DNA of 64,000 nucleotides from Candidatus Peribacterales bacterium (lineage in GTDB: Bacteria; Patescibacteriota; Gracilibacteria; Peribacterales; Peribacteraceae): contig JAGVDM010000004.1 of the NCBI GenBank assembly GCA_020058765.1, forward strand, positions 186,001 to 250,000, given 5' to 3'. The position numbers and the translations under genes were made by a program. The first letter of the stretch is position 1, and every line of letters begins with the position of its first letter. Under the pieces are notes generated by a model. The model saw only the letters and a program-made list of their open reading frames with translations. It had not been told where the DNA came from and did no database searches. This document shows positions 1-7,795 of the stretch, one piece after another.

Positions 1-521
1 TTGTATTCAGGAATCGCCACGAAATCCTTCTTGCTCATTTGTTGATAGGTTCGGTTCCATTCCGCTGGCGTGCGCATAGCGCCCCAGTTTGGCACTCGGC
101 TCACTGGATGCACTGCACCAATAAATGCGGGGAATGTAGCTGTTGTATCGGACGTGGACATATCACGCACTACCGATGCAGGGAGCGGCTGTGCGGATTT
201 TCGTACAGGCTTTGCTGCTTTGTATATCACGGGTGTGGCGGGTGGTGCCATGTGCCGCACTGCCTGCTGTGTAGGTGCTGGTACCGCTGCAGGGCCGAAG
301 AGCTCCCTGCGAGGCGGTGGCTCTGGAGCGAAGTCATTCGTGCTCACCTCTGCACTGCGCAAGCCAAAAAATGTGAGCCATCCTGTGAGGTGTTCGCTGC
401 CGAATGTGAGCAGAGAAATAGTAAGGATGAAGCTTAAGGTGCCACATACAGCAGTGCGCACCGCTTCGCGGCGGCGCCATGCGTGTTCTGGATTGGTCTG
501 AGGGGTATTGCGGGCTGTCAT
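1..521 (-). CDS. Hypothetical membrane-anchored protein, C-terminus beyond the window
   Basis: About 173 residues are visible from an ATG at 521 running leftwards; the frame stays open to the window edge, so the gene is partial. The N-terminus is polar with an Arg-Arg-Arg cluster at residues 16-18, then one hydrophobic segment at about 23-41, then a Pro/Ala-rich linker at about 60-105. This suggests a single N-terminal anchor with the bulk outside the membrane. From about residue 135 the composition looks folded, with several Trp and Tyr. I recognise no family. A promoter overlapped by a palindrome lies just upstream (553-582). Coding is supported by the long open frame and promoter position; function is unknown. 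Confidence 0.7.
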   Translation of the reverse strand, partial: MTARNTPQTNPEHAWRRREAVRTAVCGTLSFILTISLLTFGSEHLTGWLTFFGLRSAEVSTNDFAPEPPPRRELFGPAAVPAPTQQAVRHMAPPATPVIYKAAKPVRKSAQPLPASVVRDMSTSDTTATFPAFIGAVHPVSRVPNWGAMRTPAEWNRTYQQMSKKDFVAIPEY

Positions 522-552
522 GTTTTTTTGTGTATTCGACTGGTCAATCAAT

Positions 553-582
553 AATTATACTATTTTTCAGTATAATTGTACA
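553..582 (-). promoter_or_regulatory. Promoter with overlapping inverted repeat
   Basis: AATTATACT (553-561) and AGTATAATT (569-577) form a perfect 9-bp inverted repeat with a 7-base spacer. Each arm carries TATAAT, one per strand. On the minus strand the -10 is TATAAT (559-554) and a 17-bp spacer leads to TGTACA (582-577), a 4/6 match to TTGACA, placing transcription start about 25 nt before the ATG at 521. The repeat could be an operator. Confidence 0.55.
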
Positions 583-603
583 TATCAAAGAAAAAGCCGA
601 ATT

Positions 604-1092
604 CTAGCCCTCCAGGCTGATTTGAGCGAAGTGCGAGAAGCAATCTGGTGCAATGCCCGCTGCATGCAATCCAGAAGCGGTGAGATGCAGAGTTACAGGT
701 TCTTGCTGCCGAGATATGAGTATTGCTTGTGTAACGCTTTGGGGCAATTGTGACGCCTCTAGATCTCCGTAGTCAGTAGAACGGATGGCATAGATATCTC
801 TGTTCTGGAGGCAGCCAACGCCAATACGATCACTGTCGGCAAATGCATTTCCGTGCATCTGTTCCAGATACAGAGCAAAAGACGGACTTGATACCTCTGT
901 GAGAATCACGAATACATAGGGCACGAGATCATCCGTTATTTCTGCATACCCGCGTACTAGCACTGTGCCGTTTGCGTCCCATGTGTCTGCTGGTATATCC
1001 GGTGCACTTGGATGCCTGGAAGACGTGCACCCTGTACAGAGAACTGCGAGCGCAAGGAGGAGCGATGGTTGTATACGATTGCGTATGGACAT
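604..1092 (-). CDS. Putative lipoprotein of unknown function
   Basis: The protein has 162 residues from the ATG at 1092. A start at 1116 is possible, but it would lie upstream of the -10 box at 1111-1106, so 1092 is preferred. Residues 1-21 form a lipoprotein signal (positive start, Leu/Ala core) with the lipidated Cys at 22 in the string CTGC. The mature part, about 140 residues, contains a beta-rich stretch and two further Cys near the middle and C-terminal end. No family is recognised. It is divergent from the papain-fold lipoprotein at 1224. Confidence 0.7.
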   Translation of the reverse strand: MSIRNRIQPSLLLALAVLCTGCTSSRHPSAPDIPADTWDANGTVLVRGYAEITDDLVPYVFVILTEVSSPSFALYLEQMHGNAFADSDRIGVGCLQNRDIYAIRSTDYGDLEASQLPQSVTQAILISRQQEPVTLHLTASGLHAAGIAPDCFSHFAQISLEG

Positions 1093-1105
1093 GGTAGGCG
1101 CGCAG

Positions 1106-1133
1106 ATGGTAGTCACCGCTGCTGCAGTGTCAA
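1106..1133 (-). promoter_or_regulatory. Promoter of the lipoprotein gene at 604-1092
   Basis: A perfect TTGACA (1133-1128), 16-bp spacer and TACCAT (1111-1106) sit 13 nt before the ATG at 1092. This gives a very short leader and decides the start codon. Confidence 0.6.
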
Positions 1134-1185
1134 CAAAGCAGAGGGAACACGATGTCAGGAATCACCGTCTTCGTCGTCTTCTAGA

Positions 1186-1214
1186 GCGACAACTCTTCCA
1201 ATTATTGTTACACT
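1186..1214 (+). promoter_or_regulatory. Promoter of the papain-fold lipoprotein gene
   Basis: GCGACA (1186-1191), a 17-bp spacer and TACACT (1209-1214) leave only 9 nt before the ATG at 1224, so the mRNA is probably leaderless or nearly so. No Shine-Dalgarno sequence is present. Confidence 0.6.
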
Positions 1215-1223
1215 CATCTTCTT

Positions 1224-2021
1224 ATGCGCCGAATACTGTTCCTCATTGCTCCACTCCTTCTGCTCTCCTGCACAGAGATTCCACAAGGGCAGGAGACGGA
1301 AGCACAGCAGCCACAGGCTGCAGCTTCTAGTGCAAGTGCTCAAGCCCCTGCGCCAGCACCTGTAGAAGTTCCAGTACCCACTCCTTCCGCTCGAGCATTT
1401 GATCCGCTCGCTGTAGCCGCGGGAATTGCTCTGCCCGATCGTGTGCATCTCGATGTGCCGTTCACGCCGCAGTCGCCGTATGCAGACTGGAATCCACCAT
1501 TCGATGAAGCGTGCGAAGAGGTATCGCTGATCATGGCGGAATTCGCCCTCCGCGGAGAGGATCTACCACAAGCACGCGCCGCACAGGAAATTCGCGATCT
1601 TGCCGCATGGGTAGACGATGCGGGATACGCGGTAGATGTGACCGTTGCCGAGCTCGCAGCTATCGCACGTGAGCGCTTTGGGAGAAAGGCAATCGTGTAC
1701 GAGGGGGAAGATGTGAACATCGAGAACATGCAACGTCTGCTTGCAGCGGGGTACCCGGTCATTGTTCCAGCCGCAGGGCAACACATCGGCAATCCGTACT
1801 TCAGCGGAGATGGGCCCCCGTACCATATGCTTGCTCTCATTGGGTATGAGGATGGAGGCATGCTTTCGGGCTTAGAATTCATCACGAATGAACCTGGCAC
1901 ACGACGCGGCGAAAACTATCGCTACAGTGCAGACGTGATCGACAAAGTGATCCACGACTGGAACGGCAGTAAAGAGACGATCCTCAGTGGCAAACGGGCA
2001 ATACTCGTGATTGGTGAGTAA
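1224..2021 (+). CDS. C39-like (papain-fold) peptidase-domain lipoprotein
   Basis: 265 residues. Residues 1-15 are a lipoprotein signal with the lipobox LLSC (Cys16). A Pro/Ala/Gln-rich linker runs to about residue 55. The remaining 200 residues resemble the peptidase_C39_2 family: Cys97 in DEACEEVS is the expected nucleophile, His201 in YHMLALIGYED the general base, and Asn222 in FITNEPG the third active-site residue. Such domains hydrolyse peptides or serve as cysteine proteases at the cell surface; the substrate here is unknown. The start is fixed by the -10 box 9 nt upstream. It is followed by a small ORF at 2052. Confidence 0.8.
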   Translation: MRRILFLIAPLLLLSCTEIPQGQETEAQQPQAAASSASAQAPAPAPVEVPVPTPSARAFDPLAVAAGIALPDRVHLDVPFTPQSPYADWNPPFDEACEEVSLIMAEFALRGEDLPQARAAQEIRDLAAWVDDAGYAVDVTVAELAAIARERFGRKAIVYEGEDVNIENMQRLLAAGYPVIVPAAGQHIGNPYFSGDGPPYHMLALIGYEDGGMLSGLEFITNEPGTRRGENYRYSADVIDKVIHDWNGSKETILSGKRAILVIGE

Positions 2022-2051
2022 GATATACAGTACCTGATCGTCAGTACATGT

Positions 2052-2207
2052 ATGACCAGTACCGAATCCGAATTCCTCGACTTCTTTATTCTTGAAGGTG
2101 CTGCTGCCGAAGAGGTGATGGATACCTTCGGCATGGTGCCCGAAAATGATTTCGGGCGGATATTCGAAAGCACACGATCCGGTGTTGCATCCACACTCTT
2201 CGGATGA
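2052..2207 (+). CDS. Small acidic protein of 51 residues
   Basis: An ATG at 2052 opens a 51-codon frame ending in TGA at 2205-2207, filling the space between the papain-fold gene and the convergent antiporter gene (stop at 2212). The product starts MTSTESEFLDFF and is acidic with alternating hydrophobic residues, so it could be helical; it has no signal peptide or membrane segment. I do not recognise it. Support is the snug fit and natural amino-acid composition only. Confidence 0.5.
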   Translation: MTSTESEFLDFFILEGAAAEEVMDTFGMVPENDFGRIFESTRSGVASTLFG

Positions 2208-2211
2208 TGCC

Positions 2212-3987
2212 TTACGGCATGAAGTAGAACGGCACTTGCATCCGCTTGATGTCATCAATGCGGAAGTCCAGCATTTTAGTGCCCACGAAGACAATAGAAA
2301 CGTCACCGCTCTGCACGAGTGATTCGATGTGATCTTGCAGCAACCCTGGCCCGCCAAGGAACTCGAAAGTGAGCTCGCGCTTCCCCTCGTTGACGAGTCG
2401 CGTATTGATCATCCGGAATTGTTTCATGGCTTCATCGCGCACTTCGTGCATGAATTCCTGCGTGTATTTATCTTCGGGGCAGTGTAGCAATACAACGTGC
2501 TCCACGGAGTGCTGCTGCGACCATTCCGTTACCGTTTGGAGGCGCTCCTTGTAGGAATACCCGCGCGAGCACAGAACCACCACGGGGCCGGAGTGCTTGC
2601 GAGGAAGTACGTCGCCCTGCTTGCCTGCGAGGCCGAGCCAACGAGCGAGCGCTGGCGTGAGCGGTGGCTCCACAATGAGTGTGAGCAGAATCACCCACAG
2701 ACCAATAGCCATAATCGTACCGCCTCCGGCAACGCCCTGCAGGAAGATTGTGAGGAGCAATGCGGCGGGGATTACGCCAGTCTCACGTACGAAACAGAGG
2801 AAGACTAACTCTCGGAAGTGTAGGCAGTTCCTGCCAAAGCAGAAGGGCCACAGCGTGATGAACACAATGAGTGGCCGCAGCACCAAGATGAAGAGCGTAC
2901 CCATGAGTAAGCCAAGTGGCGCTACATTCCAGAGCGCCTGCGGATCTACCATGGCACCCAGCAAGATGAAGAGAATTGGCTTCATAAAGTCTTCCACTGT
3001 GTGGTGGAAGTAGTGCTCCACGTGGCGGATGTGCGAACGCAGTTGGAAGAGCAGGCTCGACAGGAAGCTTGCGAGGAAGCCGCTCCCACCGAGCAATGTT
3101 GCGGTGGTGAACACGAGGAGTGGAACCGAGAGGAAGAGCGCACTGTCTCCTTCATCGCTGCTCATGCGAGTGGTTTTCCATTTATCCCATGCAGAGAGGA
3201 TGCCGAATCCGCCTAGCCCGACAACGCCGCCAATAGCGAGCGTCTTCAGTAGCAGCTCTAGATTCTGAAGGCTGAAGAGCATCGTGTAGGCCTGCAAGAT
3301 GGAGTAGAAGACTTGTCCCCCTTGGAAGATGGCAAGGAAAATACCCACCAGCACCGCACCGACCACGTCGTTGATCGCACTCTCGCTAATGGCAATGTGC
3401 TTCACAGTCGGGCGTACAAAGAAGAGCGACTGAATGCTTGGAATAATGGCAGCGGGATCTGTAGACGCGAGTGCCGCTCCCAGCAGCACTGCTGCGGGGA
3501 GTGGAATGGCAATGCCTAGCAACGGGGCAATGGAGATGAGTAGTGCAGAGAACAGGAACGCGTTGAAGATCGTTCCAAAGAGCGCAAGCGAGAAAATAGG
3601 ACCTACGAGATCACGGAACTTCCTAAAGGGTGTTTCTAATCCGCCCCCAAAGAGAATGAGCACTGCACCAACGTGAATGAGTGTGGAGACGACAAGCGTA
3701 TTGCTCGTCAGAAATGAGAAGACATCTCGCGTTGCAATGCCAAAAAAGATGGCCACAACGAAGGAGGGGAATATCGTTGGTTTGGCAACTTCACACACCA
3801 CAAATCCTAAAGTGAACACACAAACGATTCCCGAAAGCACCAAAATGGTCTGCTCCTCGGCACCCGCCTCAGCAATCACAGTATCGATAATGCCCGAAAA
3901 CCGATGTGCTGCAAACCAGCCTCCAACAAGGAGGAAAGCCATAAATGCGTAGTGTCGCGCCCGGGCAGCAGCAATCAGTAACGACAT
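2212..3987 (-). CDS. Cation:proton antiporter (CPA family)
   Basis: 591 residues with about 12 predicted membrane segments up to residue 450, then a soluble C-terminal domain of about 125 residues. The transporter core shows ASTDPAA (174-180) and ESAINDVVG (202-210), where Asn206-Asp207 is the ND pair expected in electroneutral CPA1-type Na+/H+ or K+/H+ exchangers. The C-terminal domain has a Rossmann-like alternation of beta strands (VVVLCSRG, VEHVVLLHC) and may be regulatory. It probably extrudes Na+ or K+ in exchange for H+ at the cytoplasmic membrane. It ends convergently 5 nt from the small ORF at 2052. Confidence 0.88.
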   Translation of the reverse strand: MSLLIAAARARHYAFMAFLLVGGWFAAHRFSGIIDTVIAEAGAEEQTILVLSGIVCVFTLGFVVCEVAKPTIFPSFVVAIFFGIATRDVFSFLTSNTLVVSTLIHVGAVLILFGGGLETPFRKFRDLVGPIFSLALFGTIFNAFLFSALLISIAPLLGIAIPLPAAVLLGAALASTDPAAIIPSIQSLFFVRPTVKHIAISESAINDVVGAVLVGIFLAIFQGGQVFYSILQAYTMLFSLQNLELLLKTLAIGGVVGLGGFGILSAWDKWKTTRMSSDEGDSALFLSVPLLVFTTATLLGGSGFLASFLSSLLFQLRSHIRHVEHYFHHTVEDFMKPILFILLGAMVDPQALWNVAPLGLLMGTLFILVLRPLIVFITLWPFCFGRNCLHFRELVFLCFVRETGVIPAALLLTIFLQGVAGGGTIMAIGLWVILLTLIVEPPLTPALARWLGLAGKQGDVLPRKHSGPVVVLCSRGYSYKERLQTVTEWSQQHSVEHVVLLHCPEDKYTQEFMHEVRDEAMKQFRMINTRLVNEGKRELTFEFLGGPGLLQDHIESLVQSGDVSIVFVGTKMLDFRIDDIKRMQVPFYFMP

Positions 3988-4042
3988 ATCGCGCGGCAGT
4001 CTACGACTGTGGTCGCTGCCTCACAAGCGATCATTTGTCATT

Positions 4043-5773
4043 TTATTGGGGAATTTTTCGGAGAAGCAGGGCATCAACAACAACCTTGCTTCCGGGTGTT
4101 TTATCGTTCACTCGGAATTCCACGCTGTTGTGCCCAGAGAACTCATCTATCGTAATTCGTGCGATTTTCTGCCAGGTCTTGTCCGCTACCGTTGGCCCCA
4201 TGGGAGCCCGAGACTGGTTCACAACTACCGTTTTAGAAATTTTCAGATAGCTACCGTTCGATGGAACCACAGTGGAGATCGTGATGGGGGCTGCGGGAGA
4301 CCCGCCTGGAACGCTTGGCCATGTGAGGTAGGCGTCATATTCACCGTGTTCTATGGTTGGCATGCGCCAACCTGCGTACGCACCACCCACGTCACTTTGC
4401 ACGCTTTGTGCTGGGGCAGCGCCGTGGAAGCTATTGCGATAGCCGCCAGCTTCAGCCGCGAAGCCGCGTGTATAGAAGTTTGCTGTTGTATTATCGAGCA
4501 CTGCAGAACCAGGTGTAAGGTCCAGTGGTCCCGTGCTTGCCTGCGATGTTGCAGTACTGCTCGATGCAGACGAATTGATATCCAATACAGGCGTACTCGT
4601 GGATGTTGATGTGCTTGATGCGGAAGTGCTTGTTGTCGTAGAAGACGATGTGCTCTCTTCTGATTCCTCACTGTCACTCGATGCGGAAGTCGTAGAAGCA
4701 CTGGTTGTGCTTGCAGATGTTGCGGAAGATTCCGCTGCAGCATGGAGAGCAGATGATTCTATTGTTACTGGGAACCAAACAACTCCACCCGGCGTTCCGG
4801 TGCCACCTGGGGGGTTGGCAACCATCCATTGTACAGTGATTGTTTGAGTATTGGCCGGGATATCTACAGTACCGAGTTCCTGCCAAAGAATACCGTCAAT
4901 ATTTTTACCGCTCGGCCGGTTCCGGAGATCCAGTGGCCGAACGAATGTGAACTCTGTAGCTTGTGCGTCAACAGTTGTTCCGAAAACTGCGAATTGCACA
5001 TAGGGAGATGGAGTATTGCTATTGGGGTTCGCTTTATCTGATGGAGAGAGGTCAGCAATTTTTTCCCAGGTTCCCAATATCACATACTTTCCAGGCACAA
5101 TGAGTCGCCCAGAGTCTTGGAGATCTACTTCTGCCCATTTTCTATCCTGTTGTACCTGGGCATCCTCAAAGGTGAAGCGTGTGTTGTTGGAGAATGTTTT
5201 CTCTCGGAAGAGGATACCATCAACAGGGGTTTCTTTGCCTGTAGACCCTGGAAGAGTTGCGAAAACAATTGAATGAAGGCTTGCGCCCTCCTCAAGAAAG
5301 AGGTCACCAACATAGCGCCACTGATGCCCATTGAAAGTCTCTGTTCGCGTCGGAGTATTCCCAAATGGAATGCTGTATGTAATGTTTGTGGAATCGCCTT
5401 CAGCATTGATTGTAAATGCAGACATTTTCGCGCTCACCGCTTGTTCAGTGATTGTGGGATTCGATACAAATACATCGTACATGCCTGCGACCGTTTGTGT
5501 GTCTTCGTCTTTCCAAAGCAGCGATTGGCCTTCTCGTAGTACGCTAAATTTTCCGTGAAGACCCTGCCCACTTACTGTACGAAGTGGGGTGTTTGGATCC
5601 AGCTTAATGCCGTTTGACAGTGTGGCAGATGCATCATCAAAAAGAACAAATGATTGCTCGTTATTCAACTGCGCGCGTTGCGTTTCCCCTCGCAGAGCAA
5701 GCGTGCTCACACAGAGCACCACTGCAGTGCAGAGCAGCGAAATTGAGCGCTTTGAGCGGAAAATTTGAGTCAT
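4043..5773 (-). CDS. Secreted protein with three golvesin-like domains
   Basis: 576 residues with a Sec signal peptide (about 1-29, core SLLCTAVVLCVSTLAL). Three beta-rich modules can be aligned by eye: about 35-190, 195-345 and 425-576. Each has a conserved Trp followed by a turn (WRYVGDLF, WQELGTVD, WQKIARIT) and ends in a VDxxL(L/F) strand (VDGILF, IDGILW, VDALLL), as in golvesin/xanthan-lyase C-terminal-like domains. A roughly 65-residue Ser/Thr-rich linker joins modules two and three. It is probably an extracellular carbohydrate-binding or adhesive protein. The promoter region (5798-5826) contains a palindrome. Confidence 0.7.
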   Translation of the reverse strand: MTQIFRSKRSISLLCTAVVLCVSTLALRGETQRAQLNNEQSFVLFDDASATLSNGIKLDPNTPLRTVSGQGLHGKFSVLREGQSLLWKDEDTQTVAGMYDVFVSNPTITEQAVSAKMSAFTINAEGDSTNITYSIPFGNTPTRTETFNGHQWRYVGDLFLEEGASLHSIVFATLPGSTGKETPVDGILFREKTFSNNTRFTFEDAQVQQDRKWAEVDLQDSGRLIVPGKYVILGTWEKIADLSPSDKANPNSNTPSPYVQFAVFGTTVDAQATEFTFVRPLDLRNRPSGKNIDGILWQELGTVDIPANTQTITVQWMVANPPGGTGTPGGVVWFPVTIESSALHAAAESSATSASTTSASTTSASSDSEESEESTSSSTTTSTSASSTSTSTSTPVLDINSSASSSTATSQASTGPLDLTPGSAVLDNTTANFYTRGFAAEAGGYRNSFHGAAPAQSVQSDVGGAYAGWRMPTIEHGEYDAYLTWPSVPGGSPAAPITISTVVPSNGSYLKISKTVVVNQSRAPMGPTVADKTWQKIARITIDEFSGHNSVEFRVNDKTPGSKVVVDALLLRKIPQ

Positions 5774-5797
5774 GTATATTTGTGGTATTTCCCAATA

Positions 5798-5826
5798 TTT
5801 TAGCAGAAATACATGTATTTGGGAAG
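5798..5826 (-). promoter_or_regulatory. Promoter with palindromic operator-like site
   Basis: TTCCCA (5826-5821), a 17-bp spacer and TAAAAT (5803-5798) lie 24 nt before the ATG at 5773. The spacer contains the perfect 14-bp palindrome AAATACATGTATTT (5808-5821), and a wider TTCCCAA/TTGGGAA inverted repeat flanks the promoter. A regulator binding here would block the promoter; this is inference. Confidence 0.5.
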
Positions 5827-5833
5827 ACGCGAA

Positions 5834-5865
5834 ACGGCTTGCAGTTGGTGTGCTGCAAGCCGTTG
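5834..5865 (-). terminator. Strong hairpin after the gene at 5891-6691
   Basis: AACGGCTTGCAG (5834-5845) and CTGCAAGCCGTT (5854-5865) form a perfect 12-bp stem with an 8-base loop, 25 nt beyond the stop of the minus-strand gene. The U-tract after it is poor, so it may be a weak terminator or an mRNA-stabilising 3' hairpin. Confidence 0.5.
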
Positions 5866-5890
5866 TTGCTCTTTGTGAGTGCGGCGATCC

Positions 5891-6691
5891 CTAGGGATGC
5901 GCTAGTCGATATTCGACGTCGATTTGCTTGGCGATGTTATCGAGGTACGTCCTTAGTCCGTACCGCATCACCGCGCCATAGCCGATGCCTTGCACATTGG
6001 CCCATTGCGGCCCAAGAGCAAGCCGTACGGCCAATGTTTGCTGCACCACAAATGGTTGTGAGAACACGCAAATTACTGGCGAAGGCTGCACCTTGAACTG
6101 CCGGAGCCATGCAGCTACGCAGTCCTCAACGGATGCATTGCGATCTTCGGGCTTCGGAGCGAACGGAAAGTGCGAAGCGGAAAACGCTTGGCCTCGCTCG
6201 GCTTCCCAAGCGAGTTTCCCTGCACTCCCAGCATCGAAGTACACGCGGCAGACCATCTGCGCTTCGTTCGAGAGCTGGAAGAGCGGATCGAACTCGTCGG
6301 TTTGCAGCGGACGGCCGCTGCCGAGCATCACCGCGATGCGGAATCGCATGTTGTGCTCCTTCCATTGCTTGGAAGCGAACGCGAGCCGATTTTCCACGGC
6401 GGTTTTTTTCCCGGCGCCAACGATCATGTACTCCGCGTGTACTCCTTCAGCAGTCAGCTGCTCCACAAAGCCCAGGGCTTCGAAGAGCTGGATATACTGT
6501 TGAAGTTTCGCCCGGTCGTCATCATCGCTGATTTCCGAACGCAGTTTCCCCGGCGTGAGCCAGGCAATCTGCGTAGCAGCACGAATGCCGCTGAATGTGC
6601 CGTCGTGTTGCACCTGAAATTGCGCAAGCAGTTCAAGCAACGAAGGTTGGGGGACGCCACTGGAATCAAAGAGCGTTGTGGTGTTGCTCAT
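5891..6691 (-). CDS. Hypothetical cytoplasmic protein, possibly DUF218/YdcF-like fold
   Basis: 266 residues from the ATG at 6691, preceded by AGGAGA with 7-nt spacing, one of the few clear ribosome-binding sites here. No signal peptide is present. From about residue 90 the order of motifs resembles DUF218 proteins: a strand ending in GAGKKT, a second ending in MLGSGRP, then NEAQMVC and a late strand VICVFSQP. The resemblance is weak and the N-terminal 85 residues are unexplained. The promoter at 6735-6763 is overlapped by a perfect inverted repeat. Function is unknown. Confidence 0.6.
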   Translation of the reverse strand: MSNTTTLFDSSGVPQPSLLELLAQFQVQHDGTFSGIRAATQIAWLTPGKLRSEISDDDDRAKLQQYIQLFEALGFVEQLTAEGVHAEYMIVGAGKKTAVENRLAFASKQWKEHNMRFRIAVMLGSGRPLQTDEFDPLFQLSNEAQMVCRVYFDAGSAGKLAWEAERGQAFSASHFPFAPKPEDRNASVEDCVAAWLRQFKVQPSPVICVFSQPFVVQQTLAVRLALGPQWANVQGIGYGAVMRYGLRTYLDNIAKQIDVEYRLAHP

Positions 6692-6734
6692 GCCAGAATC
6701 TCCTTTATTACGAGGAATGAAGCACCACAATATA

Positions 6735-6763
6735 TTTATACAATAAAATATTGTATTTGTAAA
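6735..6763 (-). promoter_or_regulatory. Promoter covered by an inverted-repeat operator
   Basis: TTTACA (6763-6758), 17-bp spacer and TATAAA (6740-6735) precede the gene starting at 6691. ATACAATA (6738-6745), 3 bases, TATTGTAT (6749-6756) is a perfect 8-bp inverted repeat lying across the spacer and -10, as expected of a repressor site. Confidence 0.6.
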
Positions 6764-6784
6764 TTCATCAGGAAACATTCTTTT

Positions 6785-7084
6785 CTACCACAAACGAGCA
6801 CTTCGCTCCGTTTCCACCACAACGCCGTCGGCGACGGGTTGTGCTATACACGTTTTGGCATAGGGAGCTACGTCGTCTCGTTGTTGGTAGGGGAGCCCTG
6901 TTTTTCTATTGAGAAGCTGCACAATGCCCGATGCAATATAGCGTGAGCACCCAGCACAAATACCGTGTCCGCCGCATGAGCCGTAAAGCTGTATGTCATG
7001 CAATCTCGCGGCCTCGGCGATAGTTTGCCCGTCTTGCACATCGATCGTTTTCTCTTGGCCTGCAGAGCGAAGTGTGAGAAACAT
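6785..7084 (-). CDS. 2Fe-2S ferredoxin
   Basis: 99 residues from the ATG at 7084; longer frames read through the tRNA-Leu gene and are not credible. Cys37, Cys43, Cys46 and Cys79 give the pattern C-x5-C-x2-C-x32-C within GSCGGHGICAGC and KTCIAQP. This is the cluster signature of plant/vertebrate-type [2Fe-2S] ferredoxins, with the x5 spacing of the adrenodoxin type. It is a soluble one-electron carrier, and its partner enzyme is not evident nearby. The start follows tRNA-Leu by about 25 nt, so it may be co-transcribed with that tRNA. Confidence 0.85.
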   Translation of the reverse strand: MFLTLRSAGQEKTIDVQDGQTIAEAARLHDIQLYGSCGGHGICAGCSRYIASGIVQLLNRKTGLPYQQRDDVAPYAKTCIAQPVADGVVVETERSARLW

Positions 7085-7108
7085 CTCTGCTGTGGATAGA
7101 AAATCAGA

Positions 7109-7195
7109 TGGTGCCGACGGAGAGAATCGAACTCTCACAGGATTGCTCCTACACGCTCCTGAAGCGTGCGCGTCTACCAATTCCGCCACGTCGGC
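7109..7195 (-). tRNA. tRNA-Leu (anticodon CAG)
   Basis: 87 nt including an encoded CCA. The acceptor GCCGACG pairs with CGTCGGC, discriminator A. The D-arm, a long variable arm typical of class II tRNAs, and the T-loop GTTCGATTC are present. The anticodon loop TTCAGGA gives CAG. Confidence 0.97.
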
Positions 7196-7233
7196 ACGTT
7201 TGCGATTTGCGGTAGAACGAAAGCGTCCGGAGT

Positions 7234-7261
7234 ATACGTTCCTCGCGTATTCACGCAATGA
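7234..7261 (-). promoter_or_regulatory. Promoter of tRNA-Leu
   Basis: On the minus strand TTGCGT, a 16-bp spacer and TATACT (7239-7234) lie about 40 nt before the tRNA 5' end. No partial tRNA copy is present in this leader, unlike three other tRNA genes in the window. Confidence 0.5.
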
Positions 7262-7300
7262 TCACGGTGCAAACTTCCCACGAAAGATGTGGGTGCAGTC

Positions 7301-7328
7301 TTGACAAGATAAAGATATTGTGTAGAAT
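7301..7328 (+). promoter_or_regulatory. Promoter of the gene at 7355
   Basis: A perfect TTGACA (7301-7306), 16-bp spacer and TAGAAT (7323-7328), 26 nt before the ATG at 7355. Confidence 0.75.
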
Positions 7329-7354
7329 GCCCGCGCTTACTTTTTCGCTTCATC

Positions 7355-7762
7355 ATGACACAATCCCCAGCATTACGTGTAGCTACTACAGAAAGTCTTG
7401 CTCCCGAACTACGGCAGCAATCGGGTGCCGAAACACAGGTTTCCCGCAAGAAGCAGCAGTCAGACTTTCCGTGGATGGAGCTCAAGCGTGAGTCCGCGCG
7501 GAAGTTTCGTGTGATTATCGAAGTAGCTGGTGATGATGAAGCTGCAGCAATATCAACGTATCAGGCAGCGCAACAGCACGGCAATGGGCAAACACTACAG
7601 GGTATGTTCACAAACTACGGTTCGTATGAGAAGACGACGCGTTCTGATCAGCAGACGAATTTCGAAATGTGGTTTGAGGGCACTTCGTACCACAACGTGC
7701 AAAAGGTGATTTCTCGCTTCGGGAAACTCATCAAGAACATTTCGTTCGTGGACGCAGGCTAA
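7355..7762 (+). CDS. Hypothetical soluble protein (135 residues)
   Basis: The first 45 residues are polar and Gln/Ser/Lys-rich and look disordered. Residues 45-135 look folded, with alternating strands and helices (FRVIIEVAGDDEAAA, MWFEGTSYHNVQKVISRFGK). There is no signal peptide, membrane segment or Cys. A consensus-like promoter precedes it, so it is probably well expressed. It lies 33 nt before the O-antigen-ligase-like gene. I do not recognise the family. Confidence 0.7.
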   Translation: MTQSPALRVATTESLAPELRQQSGAETQVSRKKQQSDFPWMELKRESARKFRVIIEVAGDDEAAAISTYQAAQQHGNGQTLQGMFTNYGSYEKTTRSDQQTNFEMWFEGTSYHNVQKVISRFGKLIKNISFVDAG

Positions 7763-7795
7763 GCGCCAACCTCGAAAGCTGCACGGAGAACAAAG

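Noticed and set aside
6785-7258. 157-codon version of the ferredoxin gene
   Set aside because: Its first 58 codons translate the tRNA-Leu gene and leader.
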